A stretch of DNA of 59,969 nucleotides from an uncultured Muribaculaceae bacterium (GCA_910579035.1 CAJTSR010000017.1:1-59969), one strand, 5' to 3'. Positions 35,128-43,531 are shown, counted from the first letter of the stretch. Notes: generated from the sequence alone by a model not told the origin. Translations and numbers: made by a program.

Positions 35128-36642
35128 TTATCCGCAATGGTAATGCTCTTCCACTATCTGAAGCATAAGTTCTGAATCGGACAGCGCGCGGGCATAGCGC
35201 TCGTCGTTGAACGAACGCAGACGCCGAGCCACGCTACTGAGCGCCTCGGCAGGGAAAACGCCTTTGGCCGTGAATATCTCGGCATTGGCCTCCAACGAAT
35301 CTGCCGAAGCCGGGCAGTTAGCCGGCAGCGTGGGCAGCGAAGCCTGTCGCTCGGCGTTTTCAGCCTTGTGAATGTCGATGTCGACATAATATCTGTCGGC
35401 CACCTCGAGGGCGTCGGGCATCTCGAAGCCGTGGCGCACAGCCACTGCCAGACCGGCTATCAGCTGGTAGATGTCGGCAGAGCAGTCGGCAGAGCGAATT
35501 TCAAAGGTCTGCTTCTGGCGGGCGTCGACACCACCGGCTTTTCCTACGGCAGCCCCACCGTTGGCCACGGCGCACATATCGGCATCAGCCGTCCAGCCCA
35601 GAGGCACACGCACAAGCACCGACCTGTTGCGGTCGCCCCAGCATATATTGGTAGGAGCTTCCTGATGCGGCACCAGGCGGAAGTACGATGTCGGATTGGC
35701 GTTGCCGAAGGCCGTAAGCGGGGCGGCAAGCGTCATAAGTCCGGCAATGGCTTTGCGGGCCTCCGCACTCAGGCCGCCTTCGGGCGCAAGCATGGCGCTG
35801 CTTCCGTCAGCATGCGTGAGCTTCATATGTATGTGCAGACCCGACCCGGCTTTGCCTGCCGTAATCTTCGGTGCGAAAGTGATGTCAAGACCTTGACGCT
35901 GTGCGAGATTGCGTATCACCCACTTGGCGAGCATAAGCTGGTCGGCAGCGTCGCGGGCATCTACCGGCAGGAACTCTATTTCGTTCTGCTCGTATATCTT
36001 GCCGTCGAGGGAGAAGTTGCCCACCTCCGAGTGGCCGTACTTTATCTGAGCACCTGTGCGGGCTATATAGCTCATACACAGCGTGCGGAAGTCGTTGAAT
36101 TTGGCAAAGGGCGCCGATTCGTGGTAGCCGCGCTGGTCGGTGGCGGGGAATGTGCCTGGATCAGGTGCTATCACGTAATACTCCAACTCGCCCATGGCGT
36201 TGAAGTTAAGCCCCGTGGTTTCGCTGAAGGCACGGCACGCCTTGTCGAGCACCTGCTCGGGAGCTGATTCGAGCGGCTTGCCGTCTTTGTCGAAGAAGGA
36301 GCAAAGCATAGTCAGCGTGGGCAGCGTAGCGAAAGGATCGACGAAAGCCGTGCGGAAACGAGGCACAACATAAAGGTCGGAGCTGCCGGCGCTTATGAAG
36401 GGGAACAGCGAAGAACCGTCCACACGCTCGCCAAGAGTGAGAATCGTTTCGAGATACGCCTGATTGTTGATTACGAAATTAAGGGTCTTCAGGCGTCCGT
36501 CAGCTGCCGGATACATAAAGTTTACCATTTCGATGCCGTTATTGGCAACGAAATCCACAATGTCGGCCTTTGAAAACTCGGCCGGTGCTTTTTTAAGATA
36601 CGCCACCACGGCGTTTTTGCATAAAGCAAGTTCTTTGGTCAT
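35128..36642 (-). CDS. Divergent glutamine-synthetase-family ligase
   Basis: A 504-residue GlnA-fold protein, a class that activates the gamma-carboxyl of glutamate with ATP and joins it to ammonia or an amine. Visible GS features are MGELEYYVIA (metal Glu), AGKAGSGLHIHMKL, FGNANPTSYFRLVPHQEAPTNICWGDRNRSVLVRVP and FEIRSADCSADIYQLIAG. Departures from standard GlnA are the APKITAGKAGSG version of the PKPxxGDNGSG loop, DIY in place of NPY near the C-terminus, and no adenylylation-site tyrosine motif. It may be a true glutamine synthetase or a gamma-glutamyl ligase of another amine. It lies 39 bases after the dipeptide-epimerase gene. Confidence 0.85.
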   Translation of the reverse strand: MTKELALCKNAVVAYLKKAPAEFSKADIVDFVANNGIEMVNFMYPAADGRLKTLNFVINNQAYLETILTLGERVDGSSLFPFISAGSSDLYVVPRFRTAFVDPFATLPTLTMLCSFFDKDGKPLESAPEQVLDKACRAFSETTGLNFNAMGELEYYVIAPDPGTFPATDQRGYHESAPFAKFNDFRTLCMSYIARTGAQIKYGHSEVGNFSLDGKIYEQNEIEFLPVDARDAADQLMLAKWVIRNLAQRQGLDITFAPKITAGKAGSGLHIHMKLTHADGSSAMLAPEGGLSAEARKAIAGLMTLAAPLTAFGNANPTSYFRLVPHQEAPTNICWGDRNRSVLVRVPLGWTADADMCAVANGGAAVGKAGGVDARQKQTFEIRSADCSADIYQLIAGLAVAVRHGFEMPDALEVADRYYVDIDIHKAENAERQASLPTLPANCPASADSLEANAEIFTAKGVFPAEALSSVARRLRSFNDERYARALSDSELMLQIVEEHYHCG

Positions 36643-36681
36643 GTGTATATATCTAAGGTGGATAGTTCACGCTATAAGGAC

Positions 36682-37815
36682 TCAGCCGACAGGTACAACA
36701 CCGATGCCGGGACGATTGTTGAGTGTCACCTTGCCGTCGACAATTTTCATGCCGTCGAAAATATCGTTGGCTATGAGAAGATTACCGTCAAGGTCGGCCC
36801 AGTCGACTATCGGAGCGAGCTGGGCGGCTGCACTCACGGCGCACGATGTTTCGGTCATGCAGCCGAGCATCACTTTCATACCGAGGGCGCGCGCAAGCAC
36901 TGCCATCTTGTATGCCTCGTGCATGCCCGTGCTCTTCATCAGTTTTATATTTATGCCGTCGTAAGCCTGCGCGGCACGCCGCACATCGGGCAGACGCTGT
37001 AGAAATTCGTCGGCTATGATAGGCAGGGGCGAGCGCTCGCGCAGCCATGCCGTGTCGTCGATAGCCGCCTTGTCCATAGGCTGCTCCACAAACAGGCAGC
37101 CGCGTTCGGCAAGCCAGTGGCACATTTCGAGTGCTTTTTCCTTGTTGTTCCACCCTTGGTTGGCATCTACGCATATGGGCACGTCCGTATGCCGGCGCAG
37201 AGCCTCCACAATCTCCTTGTCGTGGTCGAGGCCCATCTTCACCTTCACAACCTTGTAAGGGCTTGTTTCCTCTATCTTCTTGCGCATTTCCTCCGGGTTG
37301 GAATCGTAGCTGATAGTGAACGAGGTGTTCGGGCATTTGTCGGGGTTAAGGCCCCATATGCGGTACCACGGCTGCCCCATAATCTTGCCGGTGAGGTCGT
37401 GGAGCGCTATGTCCACCGACGCCTTGGCGGCACGGTTGTTCGGAGCCACGCTCTCCATATATTCGTGTATGTCCTCGATGCGGAAGGGGTCGGAGAACTG
37501 CGACAGGTCGAGTTTCGACAGATATTCCGTCACAGATGCCACGCTTTCGCCAAGGTAAGGCGGCATGGAGGCTTCTCCATAGCCAATCAAGCCGTCATAT
37601 TCTATCTGAACCTGCACGCCGGGGGTGGTGGTGCGCTGGTTGCGCGCCAGATTGAAGGCGTGGCGGAGCTGCAATTCATAAGGACGGAACGAAAGGTTCA
37701 GACGCCCCGGACGGTTGGCGGGACGTGTGGCGCTGTCGAGAGCCGACAGCGATATGGGCGATGCGGCGAAAAGGGCGCCGAGCATGCCTGTTTTAAGAAA
37801 ACTGCGTCTGTTCAT
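36682..37815 (-). CDS. L-Ala-D/L-Glu dipeptide epimerase with Tat-type signal
   Basis: A 377-residue enolase-superfamily enzyme that converts L-Ala-D-Glu from peptidoglycan into L-Ala-L-Glu for use as nutrient. Catalytic lysines sit in KVVKVKMG (~189-194) and INIKLMKSTG (~289-297); metal ligands are Asp in VDANQGW (217), Glu in VEQP (244) and Asp in IADE (269). The DLDGN near the C-terminus is the DxD substrate motif typical of this specificity. An N-terminal RRSFLKTG looks like a twin-arginine signal, so the enzyme may act outside the cytoplasm, unusual for a recycling enzyme. It is 12 bases from the NlpC/P60 gene upstream in the operon. Confidence 0.9.
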   Translation of the reverse strand: MNRRSFLKTGMLGALFAASPISLSALDSATRPANRPGRLNLSFRPYELQLRHAFNLARNQRTTTPGVQVQIEYDGLIGYGEASMPPYLGESVASVTEYLSKLDLSQFSDPFRIEDIHEYMESVAPNNRAAKASVDIALHDLTGKIMGQPWYRIWGLNPDKCPNTSFTISYDSNPEEMRKKIEETSPYKVVKVKMGLDHDKEIVEALRRHTDVPICVDANQGWNNKEKALEMCHWLAERGCLFVEQPMDKAAIDDTAWLRERSPLPIIADEFLQRLPDVRRAAQAYDGINIKLMKSTGMHEAYKMAVLARALGMKVMLGCMTETSCAVSAAAQLAPIVDWADLDGNLLIANDIFDGMKIVDGKVTLNNRPGIGVVPVG

Positions 37816-37827
37816 TGTTGTCTGGGG

Positions 37828-38829
37828 TTAAAAAAACCAAGGGTGATCCTTAACGGGAGTTATGCCCGGGGTTCCCTCGTTTCCGGCTATACGCACGGCA
37901 TGGAGGAAGGGGGTTGTGAGGTATTCGGGAGATTCAGGATCCACGCTGTTACGCTTCACACGACCCGAAGAATGGATATAGCGTCCGTCGTGGTCGTATA
38001 TAGCCACATGGGTCACACGGCCGGTCTTGGCATTGCCGAAGAACAAGAGGTCGCCGGCACGGCAGTCGCGCCAGTTTTTGGCCTCTATCCGCGTTCCTGT
38101 CACAGCCTGCTGCGAGGCGTCGCGCATCAGTATTATGCCATTTGCAAGGTAGCTTACCTTGGCAAGGCCGGAACAATCGAGCGCCTTTGTCGAGGTGCCG
38201 CCCCAAAGATAGGGAGTGCCCTCCATCGACGATGCCACCGCAAGAATCAACTGCGGGTCGAACTGCTGCGCGGCCCAGTCCTTGACAGGTGTCAGCGATT
38301 CGGCCTTGGCATAGCCCTCGCGGCCGTCGGGAAGACGCACTTTGTAATAATTGCCGGTAGGTTCCCCGCTGATTTTTTCAACGATGCAACCGTTCACAAG
38401 GTCGGTAACGACATCGAAGCAGCCGCCTCCGGGTTTGCGGTACACGCGGAACTGCCACGGATCGGTAGCCACCAGACGCTCGGCCGAGCGCCAGCCCGCC
38501 ATTTCTGCAGCGGTCTTGGCTACCACCGACGACGACGGAATCCAGCCCGTATAGCCGTCGGGGGTCTGCACACGCCACCATTCACCGCCGCGTTCAAGCA
38601 CTTTGAGCGGAGTGCCGAGAACGGCCTGTGTCGACATTTCAGCAGCATGGCGTCCCTCTGTACGGATACTTGCCGCAGGTATGCGCACCTGCGCCCATTC
38701 GCCCACAGCCTCGGCTCCGGCCTCTACGAGCGCGCGAGCATCAGCCTTCGCCTCTACCGGGCCTGCATATGCCGGGCAGACAGCGCCAAGGCTTATTATT
38801 AAAGCACAAACTATATGTTTAAGTTTCAT
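37828..38829 (-). CDS. SH3-domain NlpC/P60 peptidase (C40 family)
   Basis: A 333-residue secreted cysteine peptidase expected to cut the D-Glu-diaminopimelate bond of peptidoglycan peptides, releasing L-Ala-D-Glu. A signal peptide (~1-22) precedes two bacterial SH3-type domains (~40-105, ~125-180) and the NlpC/P60 domain (~190-333) with the catalytic triad Cys219 (LDCSGL), His274 (VTHVAIYD) and His286 (YIHSSGRV). The layout matches YkfC-type gamma-D-glutamyl-diamino-acid endopeptidases, whose product is the substrate of the epimerase encoded next. It lies 43 bases after the transglutaminase gene. Confidence 0.92.
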   Translation of the reverse strand: MKLKHIVCALIISLGAVCPAYAGPVEAKADARALVEAGAEAVGEWAQVRIPAASIRTEGRHAAEMSTQAVLGTPLKVLERGGEWWRVQTPDGYTGWIPSSSVVAKTAAEMAGWRSAERLVATDPWQFRVYRKPGGGCFDVVTDLVNGCIVEKISGEPTGNYYKVRLPDGREGYAKAESLTPVKDWAAQQFDPQLILAVASSMEGTPYLWGGTSTKALDCSGLAKVSYLANGIILMRDASQQAVTGTRIEAKNWRDCRAGDLLFFGNAKTGRVTHVAIYDHDGRYIHSSGRVKRNSVDPESPEYLTTPFLHAVRIAGNEGTPGITPVKDHPWFF

Positions 38830-38872
38830 TTCTATATTGTGATTGGTCTTTGTCAGTTACGATATGCCGGAT

Positions 38873-40258
38873 TCAATATTCTACCGGCTCTACAGAGAGA
38901 AGTGTGAAGCTTGAATCCCAGCCGGGATAAAATAGGTTGCCTCGGGAACACTCTACCTCGCCGGCCTGGAAATCGACTGTTTCGCTACGCACAAAGCGCT
39001 TGGCCGGGTAGAGATCGCCACACACGCCTTTGTTGGTGGCAAAACGGTGCGCGTCCATACCGTGAGAGTAGAATGTGCGAGCATCGGCGTCGGAAGTATT
39101 GCCATAACGCCCGAACGACACGTCGACAGGCACCCAGCCCACGCCTTCAAAATACACCTCGGCCCAGTCGTGGTAGTTTTTCTCTCCGGGGTGAATCATC
39201 CAGCCGCTTTCCCAGCGCGCCGGAACACCCAGCGAACGCATAAGCGATATATACAGCAGCGACACCTGGCCGCAGTCGCCGTGACGCTCGCGCAGCACAT
39301 ACTCAGGTATACACTTTATGGTGCTGTACTCGCGCGCACCGGCCCAGGGATATTGCATTATATAATCGGCCACAAGCTCACTCTGGAGGTGCGGGTTGGT
39401 TTCGTCGCCAACTATGGCACGGGCCAGAGAGTCAAGGCGCACCACGTGGGGTGCCTCCATCGCGGTATAGCGCTTGTAGAGATCCGACGATTTGTCGTAA
39501 GGCCTGATGTTTTTATCCACATCGGCAGCCGACACGAACTTGCCCTTGCTAACATAGCTGCCCACATACTCGAAATGGGCGGTATCGCCCTCGGCAGGCG
39601 CCGGAAGAACGAACGAAATGGTATTATGCACCGAACGGTCGCCCGACAGCACATAGTCGGCAGGAACGGTCGACAATATCTCCACGTCTTCCTGCCGGTC
39701 GCAAAGCTCGCCTTCCAAAGGCACAGGCATCCATACCCGTATGCTGTCGCCCTCGAGCGACTTGTCGTAAGGCACATCGATACTGAAGCGGAACTTCACC
39801 TTGTGGGCAAGCCCTTTCGAATTCTTCCCACGATAATAGGACAGCACCGAATCCACATATGCCAGCCGCTCGGGTTTGGCATCATATCCACGGTCGGTGA
39901 TACCGCCGTTATACTCCGGGTTGAGCAAGCCGAGGTTGCGGGGCGACTTGCGGTGTATCCGCACCTCGCCGTCGATAGTCTTGGCTTCTATATAGTGGCG
40001 GGCTATGAAGGTATCGATATCTGCATCTGTAACTCCGGGGTGCAGCTCGCGTATGCGCTCGGCGGCTTCGGCAAGGCTCAGCGAGAAATCAGAGCGTATG
40101 CGGCTGTCGATAGCCGCAGCCGAATCAGCTTCGAGCCACACCGGCTTCTCGCCCTCGGAAAGGACGTCGGCGCGTATATCATCGGCATGCTTTGTCAACT
40201 TATATGCAGCAAAACCTCCGACGCACAGAACAAGGGCTAATGTAATAGCTTTTTTCAT
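38873..40258 (-). CDS. Transglutaminase-like protease/transferase, secreted or membrane-anchored
   Basis: A 461-residue protein whose hydrophobic N-terminus (ITLALVLCVGGFAAYK) could be a signal peptide or anchor. The transglutaminase-core triad is visible at Cys329 (HGDCGQVSLLYISLMRSLGVPARWESGW), His363 (NYHDWAEVYF) and Asp379 (WVPVDVSFG). An N-terminal helical region (~45-110) and a beta domain (~150-245) precede the core. Bacterial members are usually peptidases rather than cross-linkers. As the first gene of the peptidoglycan-peptide unit it may trim peptides before the NlpC/P60 enzyme, which is inferred from position. Confidence 0.87.
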   Translation of the reverse strand: MKKAITLALVLCVGGFAAYKLTKHADDIRADVLSEGEKPVWLEADSAAAIDSRIRSDFSLSLAEAAERIRELHPGVTDADIDTFIARHYIEAKTIDGEVRIHRKSPRNLGLLNPEYNGGITDRGYDAKPERLAYVDSVLSYYRGKNSKGLAHKVKFRFSIDVPYDKSLEGDSIRVWMPVPLEGELCDRQEDVEILSTVPADYVLSGDRSVHNTISFVLPAPAEGDTAHFEYVGSYVSKGKFVSAADVDKNIRPYDKSSDLYKRYTAMEAPHVVRLDSLARAIVGDETNPHLQSELVADYIMQYPWAGAREYSTIKCIPEYVLRERHGDCGQVSLLYISLMRSLGVPARWESGWMIHPGEKNYHDWAEVYFEGVGWVPVDVSFGRYGNTSDADARTFYSHGMDAHRFATNKGVCGDLYPAKRFVRSETVDFQAGEVECSRGNLFYPGWDSSFTLLSVEPVEY

Positions 40259-40551
40259 TGGTAATTGTGTTTAGGCTTCAAAACCCGCCGATTGGTTTGC
40301 GGGCAATATTTTTGTAAAAGTACTCATTTCCCTCAACACTGGCAAATCCAAGCCCGTTATTTATAAATATTTTATAAGCGTAAAGCCTGCAGCGGTTATT
40401 TTGATTTGCTTTTGCGCTCAGCTTATCCGTATATTTGACTCCCATAATTCGCTTCGCGACCGCAAATCGGATTGCGCCCTGCATTCACTATTATGTTTCG
40501 TCGAATATTCTGTGTATATTTGCGCATTATTGCATTTTACAAATTTTGCTT
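40259..40551. other. 293-base A/T-rich divergent intergenic region
   Basis: This is the longest gene-free stretch of the window, lying between the divergent transglutaminase and lipoprotein genes. It holds two plus-strand promoter candidates: TTTG (40405-40408) with TATATTTG (40430-40437) at 21-base spacing, and TATATTTG at 40515-40522. An A/T-rich block around 40358-40380 contains short ATTTATAAAT-type dyads. A 68-codon minus-strand reading frame inside it looks spurious. No RNA gene is recognisable. Confidence 0.5.
40515..40522 (+). promoter_or_regulatory. -7-like element of the OB-fold-like lipoprotein gene
   Basis: TATATTTG fits TAnnTTTG and lies 30 bases before the ATG at 40552, with an imperfect TTTC upstream at 15-base spacing. 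Confidence 0.45.
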
Positions 40552-41121
40552 ATGAAACAAATCCTTTACGCCATCGTTGCTGCGGCAGTAGCCCTCGGCA
40601 TCGCATCTTGCGCCAAAAGCGCCACACAACCCGAACAAAACGCCACTCTCTGTGTAGACTCGTTGATGACAGAAGCTCCAGCATTGCTGGGCGACACCGT
40701 GACAGTCGAGGGACTTTGCTCGCACCTGTGTTCGCACGGAGGCCGCAAGGCTTTCCTTGCAGGAACCGACACAACGGTGATTCTACGGTGCGAGGCCACA
40801 GCCGAAATGGGCGGGGCTTTCGGCCCGGACTGCGCCGGCAAAACAATCGAAGTACGCGGCATCGTGCGCGAAAACCGCATCAACGAGGAGCAGATAGCCC
40901 AGATGGAAAAAATGTATGCCGCCGCCGACACCGCCACAAAGACCCACGAAGCCTGCGCTACCGACAAAAAGGCGCAAGGACAGGACAGCATCGACACTTT
41001 TGAGGCCCGAATGGCCGACTATCGCGCAAAAATAGCAGCTCGCTCGGAGGCCGAAGGCAAGAATTATTTATCGTTCTATTACCTCGAAGCCATCTCGTAC
41101 TCGATTCCCGACAAAAAATAA
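40552..41121 (+). CDS. Small lipoprotein with OB-fold-like domain, function unknown
   Basis: A 189-residue protein starting at MKQILYAIVAAAVALGIASCAK (ATG 40552; lipobox IASC, Cys ~20); the frame is open upstream but unlikely to be used. The middle (~40-110) has the pattern LLGDTVTVEGLCSHLCSHGGRKAFLAGTD...VILRCEA...KTIEVRGIV, which looks like a small beta-barrel (OB-like) domain with a CSHLCSH cluster that could bind a metal. A charged helical tail follows (RINEEQIAQMEKMYAAADTAT...). No enzymatic motif. It is monocistronic between a promoter region and the hairpin at 41132. I do not know a named family for it. Confidence 0.65.
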   Translation: MKQILYAIVAAAVALGIASCAKSATQPEQNATLCVDSLMTEAPALLGDTVTVEGLCSHLCSHGGRKAFLAGTDTTVILRCEATAEMGGAFGPDCAGKTIEVRGIVRENRINEEQIAQMEKMYAAADTATKTHEACATDKKAQGQDSIDTFEARMADYRAKIAARSEAEGKNYLSFYYLEAISYSIPDKK

Positions 41122-41131
41122 CGCCGCGCAA

Positions 41132-41169
41132 GGGTAACCGGCAACACCTTGAGTATTCGCCGGTTACCC
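41132..41169. terminator. Hairpin after the lipoprotein gene
   Basis: GGGTAACCGGC and GCCGGTTACCC form a perfect 11-bp stem around a 16-base loop, 10 bases after the stop codon at 41121. There is no T-tract, so it may act as a 3' mRNA end stabiliser or weak terminator. Confidence 0.6.
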
Positions 41170-41219
41170 CACTTTGTCAAAAATGGCATAAAATTTTTCA
41201 CAAAAAAGTTCTCAAAATA

Positions 41220-41251
41220 TTTGCACGGTTCAAAAAAGATGCCTAACTTTG
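41220..41251 (+). promoter_or_regulatory. Promoter of the tandem tRNA-Val genes
   Basis: TTTG (41220-41223) and TAACTTTG (41244-41251) are separated by exactly 20 bases, a textbook Bacteroidetes sigma-ABfr promoter. The first tRNA starts 19 bases downstream. Confidence 0.85.
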
Positions 41252-41270
41252 CATCGCTTTTGACAAGAAA

Positions 41271-41345
41271 GGGCGCTTAGCTCAGCTGGTTCAGAGCATC
41301 TGCCTTACAAGCAGAGGGTCGGGGGTTCGAATCCCTCAGCGCCCA
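41271..41345 (+). tRNA. tRNA-Val (anticodon TAC), copy 1
   Basis: A 75-base tRNA. Acceptor arms GGGCGCT and AGCGCCC pair fully, with discriminator A. The anticodon loop CTTACAA carries TAC (reads GUA/GUN valine codons) between the stem TCTGC/GCAGA. The T arm has GGTTCGAATCC. The 3' CCA is not encoded. Confidence 0.97.
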
Positions 41346-41396
41346 CTAATCAGAATCTTTCTTGTCAAATACAAGCCCTCCCTTCGGGCATCAGAA

Positions 41397-41471
41397 GGGC
41401 GCTTAGCTCAGCTGGTTCAGAGCATCTGCCTTACAAGCAGAGGGTCGGGGGTTCGAATCCCTCAGCGCCCA
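41397..41471 (+). tRNA. tRNA-Val (anticodon TAC), copy 2
   Basis: A 75-base copy identical at every position to the one at 41271, separated by a 51-base spacer. Both are read from the promoter at 41220 and end at the terminator at 41476. CCA is not encoded. Confidence 0.97.
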
Positions 41472-41475
41472 CTCC

Positions 41476-41509
41476 GCATCGGACTTCTTTCAGAAGCCCG
41501 ATGCTTTTT
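41476..41509 (+). terminator. Terminator of the tRNA-Val operon
   Basis: GCATCGG-A-CTTCT pairs with AGAAG-C-CCGATGC and is followed by TTTTT, starting 5 bases after the second tRNA. It lacks a T-tract on the minus strand, so it does not obviously serve the DUF169 gene that converges on it. Confidence 0.9.
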
Positions 41510-41550
41510 ATACACCAACCCCCAGCCGCGATGCAACGGAGGCGCCGCGC

Positions 41551-42264
41551 TCAACCGTTGATGCGCGTCCTGATTTTGTCCCACGCGGGCGACTGCTCTA
41601 TAAGGCAGGTATGCGGGAGTGTGGCGCACATCTCGCGGAATCTCGACATCGGAACGGCAAAGCTCAGTATATCAGCGCCGAAATGAATCCTTGCCGACGG
41701 ATCGAACAAACCAAGGAAACAACGGCGCCCGTTTGCACGGTTCTCGTTCACGGCCTGCGTGAAAACCGCGCTACACCCGGAGCCAAAGGCAGAGGTGACA
41801 GCATCGCTCGAATGGTTGTCGTAGAATGCCCACGAACACAGCCCCGACAGCACATCGGGCGTGGCAAAGAACACAACTCCCTCCACTCCGTCGAACGAGG
41901 CAAGCTTGTCGACACGCGTTATGTTAAGATATCGCTTGCCGGCCATCTCGATGCGCAAAGCATGGATAAAACCGACAACCGCCTCCGGACTATCCTTATA
42001 GTGCTCATTGTTCGACACAAAATTTGGTATGTGTTCGCCCATCGGAGCGAATCCGGCATAAAGCTTGCCGCCTCCGCAACCAATATTATCCAACGAAAGG
42101 GACACAGACGCGCCCTCTAAAACATCTGCGAATACACGGAACATGCACCCCTGTATTTTGCCGTTGGCTGCCAGCGGACTGTCCGAATACCAAAACGCGA
42201 GCGGCAGCCCTGCCCTCTCTCCGAAAGCCCTCCGGAAAAGGCCGATAAATTCAAACGGATTCAT
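41551..42264 (-). CDS. DUF169-family protein
   Basis: A 237-residue cytoplasmic-looking protein of the DUF169 type (COG2043), a family of unknown function spread across archaea and anaerobic bacteria. Typical features are a conserved cysteine/glycine cluster (LDNIGCGGGKLYAGF), FVSNNEHYKDSPEAVVGFI, VVFFATPDVLSGLCSWAFYDNH and DAVTSAFGSGCSAVFTQAVNENRANGRRCFLGLFDPSAR. The conserved cysteines (CGGG, SGCSAV, RRCFLG) suggest metal or redox cofactor binding. Four bases separate its start from the CotH gene upstream, so they are co-transcribed, but nothing known links the two. Confidence 0.8.
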   Translation of the reverse strand: MNPFEFIGLFRRAFGERAGLPLAFWYSDSPLAANGKIQGCMFRVFADVLEGASVSLSLDNIGCGGGKLYAGFAPMGEHIPNFVSNNEHYKDSPEAVVGFIHALRIEMAGKRYLNITRVDKLASFDGVEGVVFFATPDVLSGLCSWAFYDNHSSDAVTSAFGSGCSAVFTQAVNENRANGRRCFLGLFDPSARIHFGADILSFAVPMSRFREMCATLPHTCLIEQSPAWDKIRTRING

Positions 42265-42268
42265 AATA

Positions 42269-43531
42269 TCACTTCTTACTTGCAGGCAAGTGCCTGTCGA
42301 ACCATTCCATATTGCGCCTGAGAGCTGTTTTTATCCTGTCGGCCCTATGTTGCGCAGTCTGCGACGGATCATCGCCCCACCTTTGGGCATCGTTCTTCCA
42401 AGCCTCGCCAAGCGGCAGCATAGTGTCGTCTATCCGATCGAATATCTCCGACAGCCTGCCGGGATACACATCGCCCCACACCTCGCCTACCGACGTGCAG
42501 AAACTGCCATATTGTATTATCTCGCCGATCCAATGAGGAGTAAACCCATAGTGGACCTTCATCTTGAACGTATAGTCGGTTTTCTCGCGATTGTAGCATA
42601 CCAAATCCCATATCGGGCCGGCCACCCACTTGGCATCGTCACCCAAGTCTTTATGAAGATAGAAACTTCCGTGAAATCCGTCCGGGTTATCCATAACTTC
42701 CTGCAATATAAAGAAGCGCGCCATACTTTCCACATCGATATACCTTTCCCACTCGGTAGAAGTCTTGTCGGTGGAATATATAGCAGCATTTATGGCATTG
42801 AACTCGTCCGTGAGCCATTGAAGCTGCAAGTCCGACAAATCTTCAGGCGAATGGTATCTCAGCGTAAGATTCCACCTGCTGTTTTCGGGAATGGTAATCT
42901 GGCATTCGTCTTTGTAATTGTCTACCTCCACAAGCCAGCCTCCCTTTATCAAATCGGGATTCGTTTCCCCGTCTTGCTGCTCGTATATATCTACACGGTT
43001 TTTGTCGATACGTATCGTTTCTGTAAGAAAATACAATCCTATGTAATCGCCGTTAAGCACTACTTCCACCGGACGGAAACCGGGCGTCCAGGCCATATCC
43101 ATAAGCTCGCCCATAGACAGTCCGGCAACGGTATTTTCCGACGGTTTCAGCAACGCCCAATGCTTGTTCTCGGGCATGCCCATCATCTCGGTCTTTTTAT
43201 CGAGCTTTATCTTGTAAGGCTTCTTAGCCCCCTTCCACGAGGAGTGACCCCTGCCGCGAATCTGCATAGGCAGCGGTGCAAGCTCAGTCCCGAGGGGTTC
43301 AACATCGTCCGCTCCCATAGGGTCGAGCCAATAAGCGGCATCGAGATATTCCGTTTTTGAAACCACAGGAGCGCCGTTTTCAGTGTCGATATACAATACC
43401 GGGATAGTGCCGGAAATCGAAACGTCGCCCGGCACTGACGGCCCGTTTATGTCCTTGTCTTCGGTGCAGGACATTGCCGCGAACAAAAGCAGTAAGACTA
43501 TCAGAACTTTATAACCCATATTATGGAACAT
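42269..43531 (-). CDS. CotH-family kinase-like lipoprotein
   Basis: A 420-residue secreted lipoprotein (lipobox FAAMSCTED, Cys ~21). The CotH domain is clear: IPVLYIDTENG, PMQIRGRGHSSWKGAKKPYKIKLDKKTEMMGMPENKHWALLKPSEN, DMAWTPGFRPVEVVLNGDYIGLYFLTETIRIDKNRVDI, and FFILQEVMDNPDGFHGSFYLHKD with WVAGPIWDLVCYN. CotH proteins are atypical secreted protein kinases in spores and fungi; Bacteroidetes members are surface proteins of mostly unknown substrate. The DxD-like catalytic Asp is probably in GPIWDL. Codon use is more A/T-rich than in the neighbouring housekeeping genes. ATG 43531 is used; 43519 is an alternative. Confidence 0.87.
   Translation of the reverse strand: MFHNMGYKVLIVLLLLFAAMSCTEDKDINGPSVPGDVSISGTIPVLYIDTENGAPVVSKTEYLDAAYWLDPMGADDVEPLGTELAPLPMQIRGRGHSSWKGAKKPYKIKLDKKTEMMGMPENKHWALLKPSENTVAGLSMGELMDMAWTPGFRPVEVVLNGDYIGLYFLTETIRIDKNRVDIYEQQDGETNPDLIKGGWLVEVDNYKDECQITIPENSRWNLTLRYHSPEDLSDLQLQWLTDEFNAINAAIYSTDKTSTEWERYIDVESMARFFILQEVMDNPDGFHGSFYLHKDLGDDAKWVAGPIWDLVCYNREKTDYTFKMKVHYGFTPHWIGEIIQYGSFCTSVGEVWGDVYPGRLSEIFDRIDDTMLPLGEAWKNDAQRWGDDPSQTAQHRADRIKTALRRNMEWFDRHLPASKK

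Noticed and set aside
37117..38802. 561-codon plus-strand frame over the epimerase and NlpC/P60 genes
   Set aside because: Covers two genes with intact catalytic residues on the minus strand.
40278..40484. 68-codon minus-strand frame in the divergent region
   Set aside because: No ribosome-binding context, promoter or similarity recognised; it occupies the promoter region of the lipoprotein gene.
41271..41471. Integration site at the tandem tRNA-Val genes
   Set aside because: No integrase, partial tRNA copy or direct repeat is nearby; the duplication is a normal tandem pair with its own promoter and terminator.
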